From NCBI RefSeq assembly GCF_038446955.1, contig NZ_CP151803.1, forward strand, positions 2,728,001-2,792,000: 64,000 bases of DNA, given 5' to 3'. Positions 19,601 to 34,600 of this stretch are shown in pieces. Below the pieces are notes generated by a model. It saw only the letters and a list, made by a program, of their open reading frames with translations. It did not search any database and was not told where the DNA came from. Within the stretch, counting starts at the first letter, position 1. Each line of letters begins with the position of its first letter. The translations under genes were made by a program, and so were the position numbers. This DNA is from Pedobacter sp. FW305-3-2-15-E-R2A2 (GTDB lineage: Bacteria; Bacteroidota; Bacteroidia; Sphingobacteriales; Sphingobacteriaceae).

Positions 19601-22600
19601 AAGCTGGAAAGAAAGCGGGATGGGTGAAATCAGCGGAGGGGTATACGGTTCGCTTGGCTTTTTATCGCTGACTGACCAGCAGGGGCTGAAAGTGCTGGAT
19701 GCAGTACTTAGCGGCGCTGTAAAGGCTCCTGAATTTTTCGCGGGGCTGTGTGATGTAAATAGATTTAATGCCAGGCAGCTGTTCATGGTGCCAGAGAAAC
19801 ACAACATCCAGGTCAGGGAAAGAGAAAATACGGGCGCCTCAGGTCTGGTTCCGCTGACTGTTCTGAGCGAATGGCTGACTGATCAGGTCAGCATAGAATT
19901 GAAAATACCGGCTAATAAGCTGGAAGAAGATATAGCTTTTCAGGAATATGGAGTGGATTCGGTGATCCTTGCTCAACTGGTAAAAAGACTGGAACAACAA
20001 ATCCCGGATGTGAGTATTTCTCCAACGGTGATTCTGGAATATCCAAACATCAGCATGCTGAGTGACTATTTACAGGAACATTATCAGCAGGAATTGTCCT
20101 CAGTCTTGCAGGAATATCAGGGCAGTTACCCTGGGATAAATCAGCGTAAAACAACAGGGTTGAACGGGAATTACGAGCATGTTCCCATCGCTGTGATCGG
20201 GATGGCTTGTCATTTTCCTGATGCACCGGATCTCGCCGCTTTTTGGGAGAACCTTAAACAGGGGCGGGACAGCATCCGTGAAGTACCTTCAGAAAGGTGG
20301 GACACCTCCCGATATTATGCTGCAGGAGGGAAACAACGCGGAAAAAGTGTGAGTAAATGGGGTGGTTTTCTGGAAGATATCACTGGTTTTGATCCTGAGT
20401 ATTTTGGGATCAGTCCGGATCTGGCAGGTCTGATTGATCCGCTGGAAAGGCAATGGCTTGAAGTAAGTGCAGAGGCAATGGCCGATGCAGGTTACCGCAA
20501 GTCCGATATCTGGGGTAAACGTGTGGGCGTTTATGCAGGCAGCCGCTCAGGCAGCTTCCAGGAAAAGATCAGCGAGGTTCACAAAGACATGCTGGCGGGT
20601 ATCGGACAGAATTTCATTACCGCCCACCTGGCGCATATTTATAACCTTCATGGTCCGAATATGGTGGTGGATACGGCTTGCAGCAGCTCGCTGACCGCTA
20701 TAGACCTTGCTGTAAAAGCATTGCGTTCAGGTCAGGCTGATTTAGCACTGGCCGGAGGTGTGGACATTCTGCTGGACGAAAAATTATATGTTTTACTGAG
20801 CAATGCCGAAGTACTTTCTCCCGATGGGAGAAGTAAAACATTTGATCAGGATGCAAATGGAACAGGATTGGGAGAAGGTTGCGGGGTGTTGATGCTGAGG
20901 CGTCTGGATAGTGCCCTTGCAGCCGGAGATAAGATTTACGGCGTAATTGAAGGGACATCGGTAAACAATGATGGAAATACCATGGGGATCACGACGCCCA
21001 ATCCGGTCGCCCAGCAATCTTTGATTGAAGAGGCGATTAAGGATGCAGGAATAGACGGATCTACCATCAGCTATATAGAAACCCATGGAACAGGTACCCT
21101 GATTGGCGATCCGATTGAGTTAAAAGGGATCACCAGGGTGCTGGAGAAATACAGTGCCGGAAAATCGGGGATTTGTGGTGTGGGTAGTGTAAAAAGCAAT
21201 ATCGGACATTTACTGAGTGCTTCGGGAATTGCCGGTGTGATCAAGACCCTGTTGTCGATCAGTGCCGGTCAGATTCCGGCTACACTTCATTGTGAGCGGC
21301 CAAACCCACGTTTTGACTTTGGGAAATCAGCGGTGTATCCGGTTCTTCAGTTGCAGGACTGGGTTGGACTGAAGGGGATTCGGCGGGCCGGGGTCAGTGC
21401 TTTCGGTCTTGGCGGGAACAATGCCCATGTTTTACTGAGCAATGCAGGAATTCCTGCGTCTAATGCAGTTAAGGCACCTTTTTCAGGATCTGGTATTGTC
21501 TATAACCGTAGCCGTTACTGGCCGGAAGAACAACTGTTACAGGAAGAACGGCATCAGTATAAAAGCGCAATTGCAGAGAAACAACCGGTGATGGAGGGAA
21601 GAACCACAGCCGGCGATATTGCCTTTGAGCAATACCTGCAGACCAAAACCTTCAGGCAGTTTCAGGAATGGGTTGTTCGTTCGGAATTTCATCATGAGAA
21701 TTATATTTTACGGGACCATCGGGTACATGAAGTGCGTATTGTGCCTGGGGTAACCTATCTGGATATGCTATTGCGGACGGCAAAAGAGTTGTTCGGGGAA
21801 GAGCTGATGTTAAATAAGGTGCTTTTTACCTCACCTCTGACTACCACCGAATCTTTTAACCGCCTGGTCGAAATCCGGTATAAAGTAGGAAAAGATAGCC
21901 TCTATGAGGCTGGTATTCATTCCTGCCGGATCAATAAGCAGGGGGATGTTTATGGAGAATGGGAACAGCACATGGAATGCCGTCTGGACGATGCAGCAGG
22001 TGTTTTACATCCGGAACTGGATATCGCAGGGTTTATCGCGAACAGTGAGGCTGTATTTGAGATGTCTTCTGTATATGCCCTGGCAAGGACAGTAGAGATC
22101 TGGCATGGGAATTTTATGCAAACCAGGGGTAAACTTTACCAACGGGGAGAAGAGGAACTGATGGTATTGCATCTGAGCGAACAGGCCGAACATTACCGGA
22201 CACAGCTTCTGGCCCCGCCGCCATTTTTAGATGGCGCAACCTTTGCCGGAAGCTCCTATTGCTTATCCGACGGTACGGGCTTACTTTCCGGAAAGGTACC
22301 TTATATCCCTTTTTCAATTGATCAGTTTGAATTGCAGCAGGCACTTCCTTCCACACTTTTTGTGTATAGCAGAAAACAGCAGGTCAGTGCTTCGTATCCT
22401 CCCGAAGTGATCAAAAACAATATCCTGTTGTACAACGAAGATGGGGTTTATCTTGGCGGTTTTACGAACCTGACGAGCAAACGCATCCGTCATCCGGAAC
22501 TGATCAGACAACTGATCGTACCCAGGGAAAATGTAATCCCTGCATATCCTCTGACCAGCGACAGCGGGATTCGGGAAAACAGTAGAAAGACTGCGCAGAC

Positions 22601-25600
22601 GATCCGTGTTTATTTAAGAGAATTATTGTCGGCCAGGCTCCATCGTCCGGCTGCAGAAATAGAAGAAGACCGGGGGTTTTATGACCTTGGCCTGGACTCA
22701 AAACAAACCATGGAACTGGTTAAAGATCTCGAACATAAATGTGGTCATGATTTTTATCCTTCACTGTTGTTCGAGTATCAGACCATTGCGGAACTGAGTG
22801 CTTATTTAGAGCAGAATGATCAGGCGCATTTTATATCCGTTGATCATCCGGATACCTCATCGGCATTGTCAGCGGAGGCAGGCTTTCAGCAAGAGGTAGT
22901 ACCAAAACATTTAACTGAAGTAATACCTCCGGTTGGATTGGATTCAGGTAATTTACCAGGTGATTTACTGAGCTATAAATCAGTTGCTTTGAATGACTCT
23001 TTTAAAGCGATAGATAAAGGGTCGTATGGTGATGATCCGATTGCGGTCATTGGAGTCAGCGGCCGTTATCCGGGGGCAAAAGACCTGGATGAATTCTGGG
23101 AAAATCTGAGTCAGGGTAAGAACAGCATTGTCGAAATCCCGGAAGAGCGTTGGGATTCCAGTCTCTATTTTGACCCGGAAAAAGGAAAGGCAGGAACGAG
23201 CTATAGCAAATGGGGCGGCTTCATCGCAGATGCAGATAAGTTTGATCCTTTATTTTTCAATATTCCTCCTATAGGAGCCGAAAATATGGATCCCCAGGCC
23301 CGTTTGTTCTTACAAGAGAGCTGGAAAACGGTGGAAGATGCGGGTTATACGGCAAAGAAATTATCAGACACGGAAAAAGTGGGCGTTTTTGCAGGTGTTT
23401 TCTGGACAGATTACCAGCTATATCGTGCCGGAGGGACTGAAGGGGCCTTTATGCCAAGCAGTTTTGTATCAATGGCTGCCAATACGGTGTCTTATCATTT
23501 AGGTTTCCGGGGTCCCAGTATCGGGATCGATACCCAGTGTTCTTCTTCACTGACGGCCATTCATCTGGCTTGTGAGAGTATCCACAGGGGCGAAAGTACG
23601 GTGGCACTTGCCGGAGGAGTAAGCCTGAGCTTACATCCAAGCAAATACACCTGGCTGTCCAATTCGATGTTTTTATCCTCCAAGGGTACCTGCGAAAGTT
23701 TTGGAGAAGGCGGAGACGGTTATGTACCGGGCGAGGGTGTGGGGGTAGTGCTGTTAAAAAGGCTGAGCAGGGCTAAAGCAGATGGCGACCGGATTTATGG
23801 GGTCATCAAAGGCACTGCTGTGAACCATGGAGGCCGGAGCAGCGGATTTACGGTGCCGAACCTTCGTGCACAATCTGCAGTGATCAAAGAAGCCATCTCA
23901 AGGGCGGGAATACAAGCCGGCGACATCAGTTATATTGAAGCCCATGGTACGGGGACAAGTCTGGGGGATCCGATCGAAATTGCAGGACTGAGTCAGGTCT
24001 TTCCTTCAGAAAAGACCGCATATTGCAGCATCGGTTCTGTGAAATCGAATATCGGGCATGGCGAGTCTGCGGCAGGGATATCCGGGCTGAGCAAAGTGTT
24101 ATTGCAATTCAGACATCAGCAGCTGGTACCTTCCTTACATTCTTCGGTATTGAATCCGAATATAGATTTTAAAGTCAGTCCGTTCCGGGTACAGCAGGAG
24201 CTGGAAGCCTGGTTACCGGAAAATGGCAAGCTCCGCATCGCAGGGATCAGCAGTTTTGGTGCAGGAGGCAGCAATGCACACCTCATTGTGGAAGAATACC
24301 TTCCTGAACTGCATCAGGCTTATACCGGTAAAGGACCCGCAGTCATTTTACTATCGGCAAAGAATGGGGCAAGGTTGAAGGATCAGGTGCAAAACCTGTC
24401 TGACTACCTGGCATCACATTCCGGTCTGAACTTGTATTCCATTGCCTATACCTTACAAACCGGCAGGGAAGCAATGGAAGAGCGGCTGGCCATGACGGCC
24501 ATTGACCTGGATGAACTGAAGGCTAAACTGACTGCTTATCTGGAAGGAGCTACCGGCGACTTTTACACGGGTAACATCAAAAAAGACCAGGATGGTTTTG
24601 TTCTGGAAGGCGAAGCCATTGAGGCTTATATCCATGCAGCCATAGCTGACAAGGAAGCGGCATCGCTTGGGCAACTTTGGGTAAAAGGAGCTGAGGTAGA
24701 CTGGTCCTTGTTGTATCAGGGAGCGGACAGGAAGCCGGAAAAGATCGGCTTGCCTACTTACCCTTTCGCAAGAGAACGGTATTGGTTGCCGGATGATTCG
24801 GTTTCTTCAGTCAAATCTTCTGGTCATACAGCCGGGAAGTTGCACCCTTTGTTACACCGAAACGAATCAACCCTTACAGCTCAAAAATATGTTAGTGTTT
24901 ATACTGGTGAAGAACATTTTTTAAAGGACCATAAGGTCGCCGGAGAAAAAATATTGCCTGGGGTTGCTTATCTGGAAATGGCCAGGGAAGCAGGTGCCCG
25001 TTCAACGGAACAAAGGATCAGCCGGTTAAAGGATGTATTCTTTCTAAGCCCATTAAAAGTAAATGGTAAATCAGAGACCGTTTATACCGGGGTTTTTCAG
25101 GTTGCTGATGAACTCGCCTACGAGGTGTATACAAAAGACAGTTTGGGAACAAATAAAGAAGTTCATAGTCATGGGTACTTTGGGTTAGAGATACCAGAGG
25201 AAGCTCAGCGATTGGACCTGCAGTTGATTCAGGACCGGTTAAAAAATAAAAGAACAGGAGAAGCCTGTTACGAATTGTTCCGCGCGACAGGTCTGGATTA
25301 CGGGGCGGGTTTTCAGGGTTTGAAAATGCTGTATTATAACGATACAGAGGCGCTGGCTATGATCAGTTTACCGAAAAGAAAGGATTATATACTTTCTCCT
25401 GCCGTATTTGATTGTGCTTTACAAACCTGCGCAGGTTTAAACCTGGCTAAAGGAGCATTGCAATTGCTCCTTCCTTTTAGTGTGAGGGAGGTCAATATTT
25501 ATCAAGACCTGCAGTCGGCGATGTGGTGTTATGTGAGGAAAACAGCAGAGGGTAATGAAAATGATCAGGTTAGTAGCTATGATATTGATCTGTTGGATGA

Positions 25601-28600
25601 TAAAGGAGCATTGCTTTTGAATCTAAAGGACTTTGTCGCACTGCCTGCAGCTGGTTTCTCAAAAGAGTCTAATGAGATTGGAGTTGATATAGCAAGCCGT
25701 TTGTTCAGTCAGGATTGGGAGGCTGCTCCGTTGGCCAGTAGTACAAAACAGCGGGACCAGAATTATTTGGTCCTATTGGCCGGTGGAACTGCTGATCTGG
25801 CCGACAAATTAAAAGAAAGATTGGAAGTTGAAGTACAGGCGATTCCACAGGCCACAGAGGCTGTATACTTTTGTATGGTGATGGAACAGCTGCAACTGCA
25901 GCTCCCTGGGAATAGTCCGGTACATGTGATGGTTGTTTGTCAAAATAACGATTACCTGGATTATGGCTTTATATCAGGCCTGTTGAAAACAGCAACGCTT
26001 GAAAATCCAAATGTTACGGCTAAAGTTATTGGTGTAGAAAACCTCTCTGTGAGAGATGTAGAAGCGATTTCAGATCTGCTTGAAGCAGAAAAAGAGAGCG
26101 GTGAAGCAGAGTTGCGTTATATAGCAGGAGAAAGGCAGGTTAAAGTGTTTCAGTCAATCTCAGCACTTGAAACCACCACAAATACGGTCCACATCAAAGA
26201 AGGAGGGGTGTACCTGATTACAGGAGGTGCAGGCGGACTGGGAAGAATTTTCGCTGAGCACCTTAGCAAAACAAAAAATACAAAGCTCATTCTGACTGGA
26301 AGAAGCCAGTTAACCGAAAAGGTAAAGGCATCCATTTCGGAAATGGCAAATGTCAGCTATTACAGCTGTGATTCGGGCAATAAGGCCGAAGTCCTGTCTT
26401 TAATTACTGTAGTTAAAGAAAAATATGGAAAACTAGACGGGATCATTCACAGTGCGGGTGTAATACGCGACGGTTTAATCGTGAATAAAACTATACCAGA
26501 AATTGAAGAAGTTTTCTCTTCTAAAATCGCCGTGGCAAAAAATCTGGATGAAGCTACAAAGGACGAGGCATTGGATTTTATGGTCTTTTTCTCCTCCATC
26601 GCAGGGATTGCCGGCAATATTGGTCAGGCAGATTATGCCGCTGCCAATGCTTACCTGGACGAGTTTAGCGGGTTCCGTAATGAGCAGGTTGTAAAAGGAG
26701 AGAGAAGGGGTAAAACGATCAGTATCAGCTGGCCGCTATGGCAGGATGGAGGAATGCAGGTGGATAAAGATACGCAGCAGCATCTGGAGCTTCTGTGGGG
26801 AATGTTGCCAATGCCTGCTTCAGAAGGCCTCAGGTTATTCGAGGCGGTACTCAATAGCGCCAATAGCAGGGTTATCGTTAGTTATGGAACAGGAGATGGA
26901 CTTTTTATACAAAAAAGGGCAGGACAGGTACTATCTCAAAATGATCAGTCCTTTGAACTAAATGCCTATGATTTACAAAGAAAGGCAACCGGCAAACTGC
27001 TTGAACTGATCTCCGCATTACTGAAGCTGGATATCCGGGAAATCAACAGCACTGAAAAAATCGGGGATTATGGTTTTGATTCTATTTTGCTGACCCGTTT
27101 TTCTAATGAGCTGAATGCTTTTTACGGCTTGAAATTATTACCAACTATATTCTACAACTACCCGACTGTAGATGAACTATCTGGTTTTTTAACCAGAGAA
27201 TTTCCTGAAAATGTCCGGGCTAAACATGAACTGTCAGGAGCTGAAGCTGAACTACCTGTTCCTGCTCATGAAACCATGTCATCTGTTGCAAATCAGCGCA
27301 TCAACAGGTTTGGAGTTCCACAGCCCTTTATTGCACAGCCAAAGACCGGTAACAAAGGCATTGGCATCAATAAAAATGCGAGGGCGCCAATTGCTGTTGT
27401 TGGCATAAGCGGTCGCTTTCCAGGTTCGGAAAATATAGCTGCTTTTTGGGAAAATCTTAAGAATAACAGAGATCTGATCACTGAAATTCCTGCAGACAGG
27501 TGGGACTGGAATACCTCCGGAGCCCTCCAGAAGTCGGCCGGCAGGTGGGGTGGTTTTATCACAGATATAGACAAGTTTGATGCGCTGCATTTCAATATTT
27601 CGCCCAAAGAAGCAGAACTCATGGACCCTCAGCAAAGAATTGCCCTGGAGGCCGTTTATCATGCGCTTGAAGATGCGGGGATTGCATTCGATGCACTTAA
27701 AGGTTCCAATGCAGGTGTATTTATTGGGGTCTCGAGCTCAGATTATGCAACGCTGATACATCAGCAACCTGGTTTAGCCAGTCATGCGCAATCGCCGATA
27801 GGCACTGCTTTTTCAGTATTGGTAAACCGGATTTCTTATCTGCTGGATGTACACGGGCCGAGTGAGCCCATAGATACGGCTTGTTCAAGTTCGTTGGTTG
27901 CCATCCATAAAGCGGTTGAAAATATCAGAAATGGGCATTGCGATGTGGCAATTGCCGGAGGGGTGAATGCCATGTTATCGCCTGAACTGACCTTATCATT
28001 TACGGAGGCAGGGATGTTAAATGAAGTTGGCAGGTGCAAAACTTTTGACCAGACGGCGGCGGGCTATGTAAGGGGGGAAGGAGTAGGGATTCTGATCTTA
28101 AAATCTCTGGAGAAAGCAGAGGCTGATGGAGACCGTATTTATGGATTAATCTCTGCAACAGCAGAAAACCATGGAGGAAGGGCAAATTCGCTAACCTCTC
28201 CTAACCCTTTGGCGCAAAAAGAACTGTTGTTGAAGGCTTATCGTTCGGCGAGTATAGATCCGCGGGAGCTGAGTTATATAGAAGCACATGGTACCGGGAC
28301 ACCGCTAGGGGATCCGATTGAAACCGAGGGTTTAAAGCTGGCCTTTAAGGAATTATATAAAGACCGGGGACTGGATTCTCCGGTTGTTCCACATTGTAGT
28401 ATTGGCAGTGTAAAAACAAATATTGGCCATTTGGAAGCCGCTGCGGGAATAGCAGGCATGATTAAAGTTTTGCTCTGTCTTAAACATCAGACCTTAGCAG
28501 GTAATCCACAATTGGAAACACCCAATGAATACCTGCGACTGGAAGGAAGTCCGTTTTCTTTGCAAAAAGAAACAAAGGCCTGGACAACTGAAAACAATAA

Positions 28601-31600
28601 AGCGAGGATCGCAGGCGTCAGCAGTTTTGGACTTGGAGGCGTCAATGCGCATGTGGTGGTTGAAGAATATTTACCCGGAGTACGGGAGGTATACCATAGC
28701 CAGCTGCCTGCCATTTTTATCCTCTCGGCAAGAAATGTGGCAAGGTTAAAAGATCGTGTCACAGATTTAATGAGCTTTCTGGAGTCCCATTCAGACGCTG
28801 CTTTCTACGATATCGCCTATACTTTACAAACAGGCAGGACTGCTATGGAAGAACGCCTGGCCTTTCTGGCAGAGAATAAAGAAGAACTGATCCTACAGCT
28901 GAAAGATTACCTCAAGGGGGAAACAGCCGGATATTTAACCGGAAGCGAAAGGAAAAATGACCTTAGTTTTCTATTGGAGGGTGAAGCCGGTAAAAGCTTT
29001 ATAGAGACTGCGATTAAAAGCAAATCGTATAAAATACTGGGACAGCTTTGGGTAAAAGGATTTCCTATTGACTGGTCGCTACTCTATGACGGCATAAGGC
29101 CGCAAAAGATCAGCCTGCCCACTTATCCCTTTGCACGTGAACGTTATTGGATCCCGGATCAGACGTCGTTACACCATGGGGCTGGTAAATTGCATCCACT
29201 GTTACACCGCAACGAATCAAACCTCAGGGAGCAGAAATATGTGAGCACTTATACCGGTGAAGAAAGCTTTTTGAAAGATCATCAGGTTGCAGAAGAAAAA
29301 ATCTTGCCGGGAGTGGCTTATCTGGAAATGGCGAGAACTGCAGGGGAAAGAAGTCTTGACCAGAAAGTGACCCGCTTAAGGGAGGTCAGCTGGCTGAGTC
29401 CCCTGAAAGTAAACGGGAAACCTGAAGAGGTCAGCATAAGGCTGTTCCCATCCGCTGAAGAAGTCGGATTTGAAGTTTACACAATGGGAACAGGGGAGTC
29501 CTTGCATAGTCAGGGGATATTGGAAACCGAAGAACTTTTGTCGCCGGAACCTTATGACCTGGCATCGATGATGCTGCGGTTCCATAAGGTGAAGGAAAAG
29601 GAAGCGTGTTACCAATATTTTAAAGATAAAGGATTGGGATATGGTCCGGCATTTCAGGGTATTGAAAGATTGTATTATAATGAGGAAGAAGCTTTGTCGA
29701 AGATCGTACTTCCACTGGAAAAAGATTATGTGCTTAGTCCGGGGATACTGGACAGCGCATTGCAAACCGTATCAGGTCTGGCTTTTGGGGTAGAAAACAC
29801 GGCACTTGCCTTGCCATTTTATGTAAAAGCTGTAAACATTTATGCTGAACTGACAGTTGGGATGTGGGCGTATGTAAGAAAAAGCGGAGGTAGCAGACCT
29901 AATGGCAAAGCCGTAGCTTATGATATTGACCTGATCAATGACCATGGAGAAGTGGTTATAGAAATGGAAGAGCTGGTGATGGTCGCTGTTCCCGGTGTGG
30001 CTGCTGCGGGGATGTTATATAAGCCTTTATGGGAGCGTAAAGCTGTTCCGGAAATAAAGGGGGCAGGATCCGTTGAGCTGTCTTTGGCTGCTAACCGGCA
30101 TTTGATCATCACTGGTGGTTCGCCGGGTCTGTTTGTTGCAGGTTTAACGGCCTGGCTGGAATCCGGAGGTGCTAAGGTAAAAATATTGACAAGCCTTTCT
30201 GATTTGGAAGGTTCGATAAACAGTGGTGATCATCTTTATTTTACTGGCGGACTGGATAGCGAGGTAATCGGATCAGATTCCGGAAAGTCTATATCGGATG
30301 CTGGTCAGGAGGCCGAAGCTAATGTAAAATATGGGCAGCATGAACTGGAGATGTTCAACAGCATGAAAACATTGTTAGACCTGGCAGATCCGGAAGCTGA
30401 GCTTTATTTGGAACTGTTTACCTGTAATACGCAAAAAGTGGTTTCCGGGGATCAGGTCTCTGTAAGCGGAAGCGGGATTCCAGGATTGCTGGGCTCACTG
30501 GCGCGGGAATATGAAAAATGGCAGGTACGGGTAACCGATCTGGAAACCGAAGCCCTGGAACAGGAGGATTTCATGCGCTTGTTCAGTACACCTTACGATG
30601 TTCAGGATATACTTCAGGCTTACCGTGCTGGTCATTTGTACCGTCGGGTATTGTTGCCTTTACAGCTGGATCCGGATAAGGAAAGCAGGTTCCGGAAAGG
30701 TGGAACCTATGTCATTCTTGGCGGCGCTGGAGGAATCGGAAAAGTAACTACAGCTTATCTGGCTGAAAAATATGGCGCCACAGTCATCTGGCTAGGCAGA
30801 AGCGTAGCCGACGACAAGATCTTTGCTTCACAGGAAGAAATTTCCAAAACAGGTCCGCGTCCGGTATATATCCAGTGTGATGCGACTAAAAAGGAAAGTG
30901 TGGCCGCTGCATTCCGGGAGATTAAAGAAAATCATGAAGTAATTCATGGCCTGTTCCATTCGGCATTGGTACTGAATGATAAACTCATTGCAAACATGAC
31001 CGAAGCAGATTACCGCAGTTCTTTTGATCCTAAAGCTATTGCCAGTCATCACCTTGTCAATGCTTTTAAAGGAGAAAACCTGGACTTTATCTGTTTTTAT
31101 TCTTCTGCGCAATCGCAATGGAATGCGCCCGGACAGGGTAATTATTCATCCGGTTGTATGTACAAAGACAGTTATGCGCAGGAGGTTTCCCAACGTCTGG
31201 GCATCCGGACACATGTGATCAACTGGGGGTATTGGGGCGAAGTTGGAGTAGTCAGCTCAGCAGAATACCGGCAGCGGATGCTGATACTAGGCATAGAGAG
31301 TATTTCTATCACTGAAGGGATGCAGGTACTGGAAACCGTGATCGCTAATGGACAGGAACAGGCAGTAGTCTTGAAACTGTCCGCAGAAACGGTGTCAAAG
31401 ACCAATAGTTTACTGAACGATAAGGAAGTTCTAAAAGCAGCAGCACATACAAATCTTCAGGTACAGGAGATTTTAATTCCATCATATGTGCATGAAGGAG
31501 CCTATGAATCACAAATGTTTCAGATTTGTATTAAAAGCCTGCTTCAAACGCTGCAGGAAATGGGACTTGAAAAAGCCGGTCTTAAGACTGAGGATTGGAA

Positions 31601-34600
31601 AGAGATCAAGGGATCTGGCAGGACCGCTGAAGCAAGTTATGATGACTGGGCTGGTACCAGGTGGATTGACGACCACAGTCTGCTGATCACAGAGCTGAGT
31701 ACAGCATTGGGTATCAGTGATAAATACGAGCGGTTATTACACTCAATGTTAAATGCATTGGGAACATTGGGGCATATAGAAATAGAAAAAAACAGGATTG
31801 TGATATCGACAGGAATAAAAGAAGCCTTGCCTGGTTTCAATATGACCGGGGCGATTGAACAGCTTAGTGCAGCGCATACCGGTCATCGGGTTCATCTGGA
31901 GCTATTGTCCCGTTGTTTATCCTCCCTTAAAAAAATACTTACGGGAGAATTGCGGGCTACAGATGTGATTTTTCCGGAGGGAAGCCTGGCTTATGTGGAA
32001 GGCATATACAAAGGCAATTACAGAGCGGATTACTTTAATGAATTACTGACTGCACAGGTGGCAGCAAGCATCATCAGCGCTATCGGAGAGAAAAAAGACG
32101 GGGATAAGTTCCGGATCATGGAAATCGGTGCCGGAACCGGAGGGACCAGTGAAATGTTGTTCAGGAAATTAGCTGGATATGAAGCTTCGATTGTTTATGT
32201 CTATACGGATATTTCCAGGAGTTTCCTGTTACATGCTGAACGGAATTACAAAACTCAGGCACCCTATCTTCAAACGGCTTTATTTAATATTGAGGACTCT
32301 CCTGAGCTTCAGGGAATCGAAATAGGTTCATTTGATCTTGTTTTGGGAACCAATGTGGTGCACGCCACCAAAAATATTGGCAAAACCCTGAATAATATCA
32401 AAGCGGTATTGAAAGAGGGAGGTTTGCTGATGCTGAACGAAATTGCCCGTACAGATCTTTATACGACCCTTACTTTTGGATTGTTGGATGGATGGTGGTT
32501 ATCCGAAGATCGGGAGCTCCGTCTGGAAGGTAGTCCGGGGTTGTCAGGAGCAGGCTGGACCGCAGTTCTGGCGGAACAGGGTTTTGAACATACGAAAATA
32601 TACCCTGAGGGAGCAGTATTGCCTCAACAGGTCATCATTGCGGAGAGCGATGGGTGGATTAGACTGTCTGCTGCTGTTGTAAAGGAGAGGAAACCAGCTG
32701 TCCAATCGCAGGCAGAACAGCCAATAAGAGGGCTACAACAGATAGAACAGTCTCTGGCAGCGCCAGATTCGTTAAATCCAGGCAAGTCGCTCAGGGATCG
32801 ATTGGAGCTAAAAGTGACCAGTATTGCTTCAGAAACGATTAAGTTACCTGAAGCGGATTTCGAAGCAGATGTCCCGTTTACAGAATATGGGTTTGATTCC
32901 ATATTGGGAACGACGTTGATGAAGAACATCAATGAAGCCCTGAACATCACGTTAAAGTCCACAGATATTTTTAATTATCCCAACATAAAGGAGCTAAGCC
33001 AATACATACACGAGAGGTACGGAAAAGAAATAAAGCTGCCTGTTAGTACCGTTCCTTCAGATGAGTTCAAGCCTGTAACGGCTTCGGTTAAGGCGGTGAT
33101 CCCGGATGCAGTACCACGCCCCAGGTTTGTATCTGAAATTAAAGATAAACCAGTTGTTCAGGAGCCTGCAAAGACAGGTGACATTGCCATTGTTGGCCTG
33201 AGCGGACAATTTGGTGCTGCTGGTAACACGGAAGAATTTTGGGATGCTTTGGTAAAAGGGAGGAGTCTGATTGAAGACGTTCCGGATTCCAGGTGGGATA
33301 CAGCGCGTTATGAAGGGGGAAGGGAAAAGGAGGAAATGAGCAAACTGTCCTGTAAAAAAGGAAGCTTTTTAAGAGATATAGATAAGTTTGATCCTATGTT
33401 TTTTAGAATTTCCGGAGCAGAGGCAGAGGTCATGGATCCTCAGCAACGTCTGTTTCTGGAGCATTGCTGGAAGGCGATAGAAGATGCAGCGATCCGACCT
33501 GAGCTATTGGCTGCGAGCAGGTGTGGTGTTTATGTTGGCGCTGGTGCAAGCGATTATTTAAACATTCTGGATACGAAAGCTGCATCTGCATTCTGGAGCA
33601 ATTCGAGTTCAGTTCTGGCCTCCCGGATATCTTATTTTTTGAACCTGAAAGGTCCTGCAATAGCGATAGATACGGCATGTTCAAGTTCTTTGGTAGCGAT
33701 TGATATGGGATGTAAGAGCCTGCAAAAAGGGGATACTGACCTGATCATCACCGGAGGGATTACGATCATGAATACTCCTGAATTCTACCTGCTTGCGAAC
33801 AGAGCCGGTATGTTATCTGCAGATGGGGAATGTTTTACTTTCGATAACCGCGCAAACGGATTTGTTCCCGGAGAAGGGGTTGGAGTGCTGATTTTGAAAC
33901 GACTGGAAGATGCGGAGCGGGATAATGACCAGATCTATGGTCTGATCAAAGGTAGTCTGATCAATCAGGACGGGGCAACGAATGGGATTACAGCACCGAG
34001 CGAATTGTCGCAGCGGGAATTGGAAAAAGAAGTTTACCGTCAGTTTAACATTCATCCTGAAACCATCAGTTATGTAGAAGCTCATGGTACGGGCACGAGT
34101 CTGGGAGATCCGATCGAGTTTGACGCACTGACCGCGTCATTCCGCGCATTTACTGCTAAAAAGCAATATTGTGGACTTGGAAGTGTAAAAACAAATATCG
34201 GTCATACGTTAATGGCCGCCGGATCTGCCGGAGTCATCAAGATTTTACTTTCCCTGAAAAATCAAATGATACCGCCCACAATTAATTATGAAAATACCAA
34301 CCCATTAATAGATTTATCAGACAGTCCATTTAAAATTCAGGACAAGCTTGAAGTCTGGGCGTCTGATGCTGAGCATCCAAGACGTGCTGCGGTAAGTAGT
34401 TTTGGTTTTAGTGGAACCAATGCGCATCTGGTTATAGAAGAATATTTACCTAAAAATAAGCCATCATATACTTCGGATAGAGGAGCGACTATCGTGCTTT
34501 CTGCAAGGAACCGGGAAAGGCTTTATCAGTATGCAGGCGATTTAAAAAAACACCTGCTTTCAAGTCCGGAGGTTAGTTTATATGATGTTGCTTATACTTT

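Noticed and set aside
21600..22530. DH*1 (and DH*2) called as a pyran synthase or a rhizoxin-type branching domain
   Set aside because: The motif differences are real, but I cannot assign a specific alternative activity from sequence memory alone; the neutral label DH-like was kept.
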